From Agriotes lineatus (taxonomy: Eukaryota; Arthropoda; Insecta; Coleoptera; Elateridae), in assembly GCA_940337035.1 (NCBI GenBank), contig CALNHX010007706.1, positions 1 through 64,000 on the forward strand: DNA of 64,000 nt. Direction: 5' to 3'. Positions 55,220 through 64,000 of the stretch are shown piece after piece (the first letter of the stretch is position 1; each line of letters opens with the position of its first letter). The translations under genes were made by a program, and so were the position numbers. The notes under the pieces were generated by a model. It had not been told where the DNA came from and searched no databases. It worked only from the letters and a program-made list of their open reading frames with translations.

Positions 55220-56335
55220 ATTCTTTAATTAATCTTTTCTTTTTCGTTGAAGCTCATATTGTGAATTGTATAGCTTTTATTACTTTGTCACCCTATTTCT
55301 ACCTATTTTTTAATGTCGTCTACTACTACTTTGATTTTATAGCATTTTTCATTTTCGTCTATTTTATACAGTTTTGACTTATTATTTAGCGGCTATAATC
55401 ATAATTAGTAAACCTTTTGCAAGTTCCTTTTCCTTTCTAACTTTTGCTTAATTGAAATGTTGGCTCTGAGAAAGCGAAGATCGTTCCCTGCTGAGAAGTC
55501 GTTTAAAACTCGTTGTGAGTTGAAGGGTATAATCGAGATAATGAGTAATATGTCGTTAGTCACTGAGTGCTTTCAGTTTGATTTCAACAAAGCTATAAAG
55601 TAATAAGAAAATACTTTGTATTTAAATGTGAGAAATTAACAATAAAGGTTATTTACGGAATGTATTTTATATAATTACCCCCAATGTTTCAATACAGAAT
55701 GCCTATTATACTCAACTGTGTGGTTCAATGTCTTTGTAATTTAAGACAAACACAATATACTAGATACAATAATGAGATTAACTATTATTTTATTAATCAT
55801 ATTCGCTTAGATATCAGTAAATGTCCTAATTAAAGGCATTAGAATTTAGAAATTAATTTGTAATACAAATACGTTTCCTAGCTGCTTTTGTAAATTACTA
55901 AACTAATCCGTACAGAAATAAACTGTACCTGTATTAAATTTATCTCTTCAAATTTCCACCAAGTAGAAAGTAATTAATTAGCGTTAACATTCACACGACT
56001 CCTCAAGTTTTTAAATATTTACAATCATCGTATGCTAAATCACCGCTGTAATCTCTATTTAAGTTTTCAAATTCGTAAATATGTTGCCACTATATCTGTA
56101 AACGCTACCTATCTATTAAATCTTTCTTCCCCGTTTAACTTTCTACTCGAAAATTGATTACTCGGTAATTAATTCTCCCAATATAATTAATTTTGATGAT
56201 AAAGATCGTTCGAAAAGACACTTGAGTAATTACTTCCACTTGAGCCTCGGCAGATAATTGTGTAATACATCTACTAATAAAATACATAAAGTTTCGTTAT
56301 GTAAAATGTGAATGTATTGTTAAAAACATAGCCTT
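55220..56335. other. AT-rich DNA, no gene recognised
   Basis: No frame or repeat structure that I can support. Confidence 0.35.
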
Positions 56336-56341
56336 TTGTTC

Positions 56342-56950
56342 GTACCCCATTCACTCTTTTGTGAGTCTGAGCAGGCTTCGTATGTGAATTTTTAATGATG
56401 TAAGGCACAGTTAGGCACAACAAAATACTAACGGGAAAACATGTTTGCAGTTCTTCATTCAGTGAATTAAAATTGTTGAAAATAACATAACTGATCTCTC
56501 CAGTTCAGCCAGGTCCCAGGAACGGATTGTCTATAACTGAAGTACTTTTCACAAGTTAGCAAATGTCAATGTCATTTTGACACGAATACCATTTTGTAAA
56601 ATATTTAGTACACTGCTAATAGTTATTTATACAACGAGTAGCTAAAGTGCCACATTTTGCACGCGTGAGAATGGTTAAAGAATGAGCCGAAGGCGAATTC
56701 TTTAAATCTCACACGCGCAGAAAAGAAGCTTTAGATACGAGTTGTATACATAATTTTTCGACGACCACATATTTATGCTAAAAGAGATTACAAAACATCA
56801 ACGTCATTTCAAATTGAAAACTCATTAAAATCATGTTAGATACGTTTTCATTGTTTTAAATTGAAAACTCACCACATTTAATAAACAATTTTGACAGAAA
56901 ACATTTATATTCAAGACCTGCTCAGAATCACAAATGGGGTGAATGGGGTA
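56342..56950. mobile_element. Element with 37-bp inverted ends and an internal foldback
   Basis: taccccattcactcttttgtg + agtctgagcaggctt at the left pairs with the right end (aagacctgctcagaatcaca...ggggta). An inner foldback at 56620-56755 (ttatacaacgagtagctaaa against its complement) has a loop with gagccgaaggc, like the loop of the 10.2-kb palindrome. Non-coding. Confidence 0.65.
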
Positions 56951-57584
56951 TGTATTTATAGTTTTTTCTACTTACTGTATAGAAAGTCGGCTTTTGCACC
57001 CTAGTTTTAGGAAACAAAACTGTCAATTTCCAACCAGCGGGAGGCAAGTTTTATAAACTCCCAGAGGAAACCAATATTTTTTACCCCCGGCATTTGTGTC
57101 TATGTCCCCATGGATACCATACCAAAGCTTTACAACATTATGTTGATTTGGGAATTAGACAAAATATCACTACAGAAGTCTAGAGTCACTATAATGATTT
57201 CCTAAAGCAAACATTTTGAAATTTTTGCGCTAAACAACATGCGTCCGCTACGCGTCAGGCATTAAATTTACACGCGGGAAGAAATTGATACCTTTGCTCC
57301 CTAAATATATAAATAACTATTATTTTCTATCTCCGAGCAGGTCGTAAATTTACAGTCAATTTCCTATTTACTATTTATCCATTGTTATAACGGCCACTAC
57401 GTTTACACATCAACAATCAGATTATCGAGCGTAAGTTTAACCTCAGCTTTTGTCACTTGTCAAAAAGTGTGACAAGAGCTTTAAATTAGTATTTAATGTT
57501 ATTAATTGTGTTGTTATATAATTTTTTTTATATTTCCTTGTTCTTTCGTTGTAAACATTTTGGGTACTGCACGATTTTTGCAAA

Positions 57585-57726
57585 ATTCCAAAGGTTTTGT
57601 GAAGGCAAATCGCAGACATTAAAAAGGAGCGAACCATTCTATTTAGAACTCACAGCCGAAGGTTTCATAAAAGCATGTGCTGGACGTCGTGATTTTGATA
57701 TTAGAAATAAAATGTGCCAAAAATAA
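57585..57726 (+). pseudogene. Unassigned coding-like fragment
   Basis: The frame KRSEPFYLELTAEGFIKACA then GRRDFDIRNKMCQK has protein-like composition, unlike the AT-rich noise around it, but I do not recognise the family. It stops at 57726 and lies 80 bp before the inverted repeat. Confidence 0.25.
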
Positions 57727-57805
57727 GCTGTTCTTTGTTATGGGCAAGGTCTATACTGAGTGTTTCACTTAAGGTGCGAGCATAAAGAAATAGCATGGGA
57801 AATCG

Positions 57806-58686
57806 TATACCGGGTGCTGACTTGCGCGACGCACCATAGGAATTTGCATAGTAAATTCTTTATATTCAATTATTTGCTCATCTAATTATTTTAGAGCTAA
57901 ATTGTAAATATATTTTTTGTAGAGAAAAAAATACTGCATCCATTCATACTGTTGGTCACAATTTTTTATTTTCCGGGACCGAAGGGATGTAAAAATGAAA
58001 CTAGCACTTTTACAAAAATCAGTGATGCCATGGAATTATTGAAACAAGCCAATGCCACAACGGAAGTGCGTGCGGGGCGACAATATGTGTTGTTTGTTTG
58101 TTTGTCATTGATGTTTGACGTTTATAATTATTCATTATTAATTATGTTCTACTTAATGTCTCTAAGGTACCTGGACCCTGTCCATAAAAAAATGGTTAGA
58201 TGGTGGACGTTCGTCAAGTAAGCTCCTGGTTTATTGTAAAATATCCATATCGGCAAATTCTAAACAGTACAACCATTAATAGATTGATACATTTAAGTTT
58301 AAAGCTACAGGCACGTCATTAAATAATTGTAGGTGCAATAATGAGGTTCAGAAATTATACCAAAATGAAAAAAACGACAATACATTCAATGTTTTGACGA
58401 CAGTGACTGGATGATCGCCCCGCACGCACTTGCGTTGGCATTGGCTTGTTTCAATAATTCCATGGCATCACTGATTTTTGCAAAAATGCTAGTTTGATTT
58501 TTTGCATTCCTTCGGATCCGGAAAATGAAAAATTGTTACCAACAGTATGAATGGATGCAGAATTTTTTTCTCTACAAAAATGTATGTACACTTTAGCCCT
58601 AAAATAATTAAGGGAGCAAATAATTGAACATAAAGAATTTACTATGCAAATTCCTATGGTGCGTCGCGCAAGTCAGCACCCGGTAT
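57806..58686. mobile_element. Inverted repeat, 275-bp arms, with coding-like arms
   Basis: 57806-58082 and 58414-58686 are reverse complements at roughly 90% by eye. Each arm carries a frame reading ISDAMELLKQANA. The centre of about 330 bp holds a GTTT microsatellite and a short frame (KKWLDGGRSSSKLL). Could be a head-to-head duplication of an exon or a foldback transposon. Confidence 0.75.
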
Positions 58687-58879
58687 ATGCAGATTCCTGG
58701 CTGCCGCTTGAATCGATATTGGTATCAATCGGAAGAGAGAAAAAATGCGCGTAATTTGATACTCCTTTACTTGAATTTGTTGCTTGTTTAAGATAGAAAT
58801 AGCTTAAAAACTGTAATAAATATTTTGCATTTTATTCACAAAAAACAGACCAGCCATGATCAAATTTGTTTATAAAAAA

Positions 58880-59640
58880 ACTATCAAAAAGGCTTCCATA
58901 AAAAATACATAGCGATAGCTTTTTTAGATCTACAGAAAGCTTTTGATAAGATCTGGGAAGAGAGACTTTTATATAAACTGCTCTAATAAAAATAAATTCC
59001 AGTAAGTACGAATGCAAAATATTTACACTGCGATTAGCGAACAACCTGCCAGATTTATTAATAAATATCACGCCGACCGAGTGGAAACCTAAAGATTCGG
59101 AAGTGTGATATCTAGGAGTATACTTGGACACAAAACAAAAATGGGGTTATCAGAAGTAATACTATAAGTACTTCGATATTATCGGGTTATATGTCGATAA
59201 CTTGTTGCACAATAATAAAAGAGTGTCAGTTTGACAGGTTAAATAGTCCGACCGCGTCAGAGTCAGCGTCAGCGAAATTATACAAGCTAACTTAACTAAA
59301 TCCAGCCTTCTGATTGGTTGAAATCTCTACGAAAAAAATTATCATGTAAATATAAAAATTAGCGAGTGCCATGCTCGTTTAGCATTACTCTATCCCATCT
59401 TAAATAAAAATCTCTGTTGAAATCCCTGCCCCTGCATAAAACCATCCTAAGACCCATACTCACCTACTCTAGCCCAATCTGGAGTAATACACCTAAAACT
59501 CAGTTAAATAAACTTCAAGTTCCCCATAACAAAGTTCTTCGGATAGCAGTGGATCCGTAGTTTGTAAGAAAAAGACAATTAAATACATGGAGAACTGAAA
59601 TTGCCAACAATACCCAAATGTATCTTAAAAATAATGGATA
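58880..59640 (+). pseudogene. Jockey-like RT pseudogene
   Basis: The plus strand reads IAIAFLDLQKAFDKIWEERL (motif A), then, after a loss that removes the catalytic box, INITPTEWKPKDSEV and YLGVYLDTKQKWG. A further segment at about 59.40-59.62 kb reads LHKTILRPILTYSSPIWSN and LQVPHNKVLRIAVDP. About 250 bp between 59.15 and 59.39 kb do not fit and may be an insertion. Dead copy. Confidence 0.8.
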
Positions 59641-60099
59641 AGTTTATGGTTACCCTTCTACAGTGTCCTGGAGCAAACTAAGGGCAAAGAAACATCCACA
59701 CGAGACTCAAAAGACAGCTACCACACACATGTATGCAAATCACACAGCGATTAAGATACATACACTCAATTGATATTTTATCGTTATCTAAATCATATTA
59801 ATATCATTTGCATAATTTACAATATATTACTCTAGCATCATTCCTATGAACAATTAGAGATAGAAGATAACGTTCTATTAAGTTCGTTTGGGAATATATG
59901 AACAGAAATGCAGATCTGCAATACATTGCCACCGGTGTGTAAAATTTAAAAAATTTAAACAAGTTAATCCACTTCAAGGTGGGTATTTCTATTAAAAATG
60001 GATTTTTCATAATAATTATTCGATGGAAGAATATTAATATCAACATGAATCACTGTGACGTTTCGCATGCCTCCAAATTGTTTTCAAACGTTTAATTAC

Positions 60100-61250
60100 G
60101 TTATAAATTTGTAGACGCTATCACGCCACCAAAATGTGTGCCGGGCGAACATTTGGAGCCACGCGGAGGACAAGCAAGAAACACTAGACGAATTCCGAAG
60201 AGATCCTGCTGATAAGACAGTGTCGTGCAGGTGCGAAGCCATGAATTGCACAAGCTTCGCAGCGTCGCCTGATTCACGCATCCCTACTCTCCGGCTCGCA
60301 TTTAACTAGTATGTTTTAAACCCCACTCTAAGTTTACCAGGTCGGCCGTCCTACATCACATAAAAGAGCGATACCCGCGCAGTCGACAGATTTATTTCGA
60401 TCCTTAGCCAGACAGATCCAAACCAGAACCTGGGGGGCTAACTTGGGCCCTTGGCCCAAAGGGCTCCATCAGTCATCACCTGTCATGATACCTGTCCGGT
60501 AAGACCAGAATCCTGTCCCGAACTACCTGACCAGAAACCTCCCTTGCCTATGTTAATAAAGCTGCAAAAGCAATCCGTCCTATTAATCCTACAGCGCAAC
60601 GGAAGGTCTTGCCGCTGATAACCTACCCTGTCCCAGTAATTTCCCAGCGCTATGGAAGATCTGCCGCTGATAACTAACCTGCCCTGTCATATTAATCCCC
60701 CAGGGCAACGAAAAATATTGCCTCTCAAAAACCTGACCTGGATCCCTGTCTAATAGCCCGTAAAGCCACGCTGCTAATAAATAATTCTCTCCGACAGCCC
60801 GCCGTAAAAGATCCGCTAGCCCGAGGTGCAAATAGACCTAAAATTCAGTTTAATCATTTGCAAGGTGAGAGCTGGCATAGTATTTGAATTGTAAAACGAG
60901 CGGACCCTAACGCTCCAGATTCGCCGGCCAGCGATGGACGAGCGCTAGTCCCCGACGGTCATTCTCGCGGTCTGAAATTAAATTCATTTCGCTAACGCGG
61001 CGGAGCGTTCACGTTGGTTTAGTTTGGAGCCGCTGTCAATTAACTTAGAATCATTTCGGCCTATGCATAATTAAGTCTAAAATCTGCAACAACTTGGGGA
61101 CGACGATGTCAAAAACTGAATTATTTAATGTCGTTCTGATTACAGCTACCTGAATCACAGGGCCAGGGACGGATCGTCAAGATCCTCTATCAGCCGGACC
61201 GCCCCAAATTTCCAGATACCAGAACAATTTCGAATTTGAGCTATCGTCAT
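60100..61250. other. GC-rich block, possible LTR or host regulatory DNA
   Basis: GC and CpG well above the rest of the window. 60.59-60.72 kb contains three degenerate copies of a unit of about 65 bp (cagcgc.a.ggaagatc.tgccgctgataac). On the minus strand, AATAAA lies at about 60393 and a CACACA|TTTTGGTGGCG junction at about 60135 resembles an LTR end plus primer site. No coding domain is recognised; frames of 61 and 80 residues are unassigned. Confidence 0.3.
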
Positions 61251-62340
61251 TATTTCCTTTATTTCTTGTGTAAATTATTTTAGGACAAATCTTTCTTTAT
61301 TTGTACAATAGTTAAAGAAAATAAATATCTGTTCTTGACTCAAGCGTATCTCTTACTTCAACTGTTAACGAACCTTGGACCAGAGCTATCCACAAGTGTT
61401 AAAATTAACGTAAAATAATCAAATTTAATTTTGAGCGTAAAGTAAACATTTGCCAAAATTACGTTTGGTTACATCACTGTCCGTAATTAACATCTTTGGA
61501 TGTGTACAGATACATTACAGCGCATACAGGTTGTTAGGTTAGTTTTAATTTATGACGCCACTGTAATTTCGGCCCTGTCTTTCATTTATGCGGCAGCAAG
61601 AATGTGACCCCAGCTTGTTAAGGCCGCTAATGTTTCCAATTGTAATTTTCCTGAACTCCGCGCGAGTAGGATCGTGCACCTGCCAATTTTGAATTTAGCA
61701 TTGAACTTGGCAGCTGCATTTGTCTCCCTCCAGTTCATTCGAGTTTTGGCCGCTGGGACAGCGAGCTTGCAGCTCCAGTCTTCGACCAGCTATCACCCCC
61801 TTTTGCATCGAGTTCACCGGGTGAAGGTTGCCGCATGTTATAACGCTGATGTAGTTCAGTGAGTGTAGTTTTTGCAAGCTTAACATTGCTAGCCGTAAGG
61901 TGCTCGATATATTCGGATTTGCCAATTGTGCTATGCATATAAACTTTTGGGGTTTTGGACTTTTATATCGTCTCGTCTTTATCGCCGGTTTCAAAGATCA
62001 AATTTAAATCGGATTAAAATATCGCATGACAGTGAGGTTCCTCCATAGACGCTCTTTCCTGTTGTATCTCGCGCCCCAGGTGCCCTCTCAACAGCTCGCT
62101 TTATATACCTATATCTCTCTCTGATCTGGCAATCACGCCTTTCTTATTTGACCGTTTCATATATATCGGACTGCTATACAATGCCCCCCCCCCCCCCCCC
62201 GTATGGTTTCGAAGTATCGTAATAAAATCTGCATTTTGGCTATATCAAGTGTTTTGAATGACTTATGCATGTTGCTTAGATTTTGTGTTACGGGACCGCA
62301 ACTTTTCAAATGATTGATTATATTTGGGGTTCGTGTTCAC
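61250..62340. other. No certain gene; possible minus-strand promoter/first exon
   Basis: TATA-like elements on the minus strand (gatataaaag at about 61967, tatataaag at about 62105) precede open frames of 67-99 residues between 61.69 and 61.99 kb, none with a recognisable domain. A run of 17 C is at 62184-62200. Confidence 0.25.
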
Positions 62341-63030
62341 CTTGTTATAGTTCTCCTATGAAAATAGTGAAATAAATATTTTGATAGTTAGCTATGAAAT
62401 TTTAGGAGGCATGTGTACTATTAAATCCAAAAACTATCTGTCGGAGGAAGACGATATTTTGCATACAAATTATATATCTACCTTGCATGATACTGGTACA
62501 ATTTCATACAAATATATACAGGATGAGTATCTTAAAAAAATAAAATTTTGTTTATTTTTGGGTTAATTTTGAAATAGAAGGAAGTAATAACTTTCACATA
62601 GGTCAAGCTTTACATTTGCCTAAAATAAGACTCAACCTATACAGGATAATGTCACAAAAGAGTAAAAACGTTTCAACAATAACACCATTCTGTTCAAGAA
62701 AGGCGCACACCGGACTTAATTTGAAAAGGCTCGGTGGAGTAGTTGGATTTATCAATGCAGATACGCTCTCTACGCAGGGGTGCGATTACGATCGCCGGGT
62801 TGAAACTCCAGCGGGATAATTTTTTTTTTATTTGGAAAAGTATTTAATTTATTAGAAACGTGAAGATATTTTTACTCCTAACTTAATTTAATTTTTAAAA
62901 TAATTTAGTGTCCCCATGTCGACGAAGCAAGTTCTGGATTAAAGCCTTTTACAGCCTTTTTTATAAAATACGATTGAAAGATTTAATATTAGATAAAATT
63001 GTAATTCTGTTAATATGAGAGTGGACAACC
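62340..63030. other. No gene recognised
   Basis: Short frames (61-67 residues) at 62381-62819 without motif; the segment ends in gatcgccgggttgaaactcc followed by a T-run, possibly the end of an element. Confidence 0.25.
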
Positions 63031-63034
63031 ATTA

Positions 63035-63695
63035 CACAAAATCTGGTGTGATATACGCACACAACTTCGTTTTACAGTGATCTTATATTTAGTCAAAAAT
63101 TTAATTTTGAATTTTTAAGTATTTGTCAAAATTTTTCAAAAAATACAAATTCTACAGAAACCGTACAAAATTGAGCGTTAGTTCAAGAGACAAATTTTCT
63201 TGAAAATTTTAAGCTGAATTCAAAAATGTAATAATATACCGGGTGTTCTATTTAAAATAGGAGTTAATAAAAAAATAGAAAAAAAACAAAAGAAATCCAG
63301 TCTAGAGATATTCAACTGGAAAATCGCCTATCTCACATCAATACACATTAAAAATGTGATGTTTGAAAAAAATCGTGGAGCCGATTTTGAAAAATACGAA
63401 AAAAAACTGAAAAATCACAAGAGTAAACGACATACTTCCGGTTATGCAATTTTCTTCAAAAGCTTGGTGTCACATCTAGATAGTACACAAAACTTATATA
63501 CGAAGCTTCAACGTCATACTTTTTTTCGTTTTTGAGATATTCTGTTCACAGACACACAGACAGACAGACACACAGACCAATGAACAAAAAACATGTTTTT
63601 TTGGTTTCGGGAGACTCTAAAACGTGAAGATCTCTTGAAAACTCAATTTCGGATTTTTAGGGTAAATCCAATATTTCCTTTATAGTAAAATGAAT
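63035..63695 (+). mobile_element. Repeat Y copy 3
   Basis: Begins aaaatctggtgtgatatacg and follows the 30.4-31.1 kb copy in reverse orientation to the decayed stem-loop (atttcctttatagtaaaat). It abuts an RT fragment at its right end. Confidence 0.7.
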
Positions 63696-63699
63696 TAAA

Positions 63700-64000
63700 A
63701 ATTAAAATAGGTAAAACTCTGATTGCCCTTAGATTTTTGAGTTCTATAAAATTCTTATTTTTAGGGGTAGACGTAACAATCGCATGTTTCCAACAGCTTG
63801 GAAATACATTCTTCGCAAGGCACACGTTAATAATATGAGTGACAAATGGGGTGATAAAAGAAAAACACAAATTTAACATATCAATGTTGATATTGTCAGA
63901 CCCCATATTTTCCTTTTAATAGATGCGAAAATTTTACTGAATTCGTCAGTGATAACAGAAATAAAATCAAAGCAATGGTGTTAGGTGTTCAGAAATCTAA
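63700..64000 (-). pseudogene. Non-LTR RT N-terminal fragment, running off the window
   Basis: The minus frame reads GSDNINIDMLNLC then VTHIINVCLAKNVFPSCWKH, IVTSTPKNKN and LKNLRAIRVLPIL, the fingers region of Jockey/CR1-type RTs (..GVD.I....L......P.ITHI.N.....FP..WK.A.V.P..K......N.RPIS.LP.LSK). The frame breaks after LPIL where repeat Y begins, so Y may have inserted into it. The remainder is to the right of the window. Confidence 0.75.

Overview
The window looks like eukaryotic, AT-rich, repeat-dominated DNA from an arthropod, most likely an insect. The evidence is the repeat content: a BEL/Pao LTR retrotransposon, RTE-like and Jockey/CR1-like non-LTR fragments, hAT, pogo and FLYWCH-MULE transposons, many hairpin MITEs, short introns with GTAAGT donors, and a gene of the DUF4806 family that is expanded in insects. 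A beetle is plausible, but the sequence alone does not prove it. There is no bacterial operon, no CRISPR array and no rRNA. Almost every readable protein is mobile-element protein, mostly broken.

Layout. 1-0.4 kb: ORF1-like coiled coil of a non-LTR element. 0.53-14.2 kb: a MULE with terminal repeats built from a 'tagaccgaa' word. Its transposase gene (4.67-5.86 and 13.57-13.86 kb) is split by a second, 7.7-kb element (5862-13565). The ends of that element are inverted arrays of a 147-148-bp repeat (about 11 copies left, 5 right). Its core holds a THAP-domain fragment, a 38-bp minisatellite, a 1-kb foldback, MITEs and the first codons of a pogo-like transposase. Both gene fragments are cut at the array edges. 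14.3-15.4 kb: Jockey-like reverse transcriptase (RT) pseudogene. 15.4-19.8 kb: AT-rich DNA with one GC-rich patch. 19.8-20.5 kb: 5' end of a THAP gene copy and a DDE transposase scrap. 21.5-23.2 kb: a DUF4806 gene on the minus strand whose five 3' exons join in frame.

24.8-36 kb is a stack of insertions. It holds two near-identical MITEs, a hAT fragment and two copies of a repeat here called X. The second X copy has been hit by a stem-loop element (Y), a 5'-truncated RTE, two hATs that landed 4 bp apart in the RTE catalytic box, two hairpin MITEs, a 579-bp tandem duplication and a third hAT. 37.3-40.2 kb: a hairpin MITE split by another MITE, then a THAP gene whose first exon and intron are tandemly duplicated, producing two possible 38-nt micro-exons.

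40.4-48.4 kb: RT and endonuclease scraps, foldbacks, a possible solo LTR and a tRNA-Leu-like relic. 48.4-55.2 kb: a structurally complete BEL/Pao element on the minus strand, flanked by ATTAC target duplications. Its LTRs are near-identical, its gag-pol is frameshifted, and its leader carries a copy of about 85 bp of its own pol. 55.2-64 kb: two inverted-repeat elements, a Jockey RT relic, GC-rich DNA of unknown nature, another Y copy and an RT fragment at the right edge.

The only protein-coding gene that may be intact is the DUF4806 gene. The most unusual object is the array-ended element at 5.9-13.6 kb, which resembles foldback/Galileo-type transposons in architecture.
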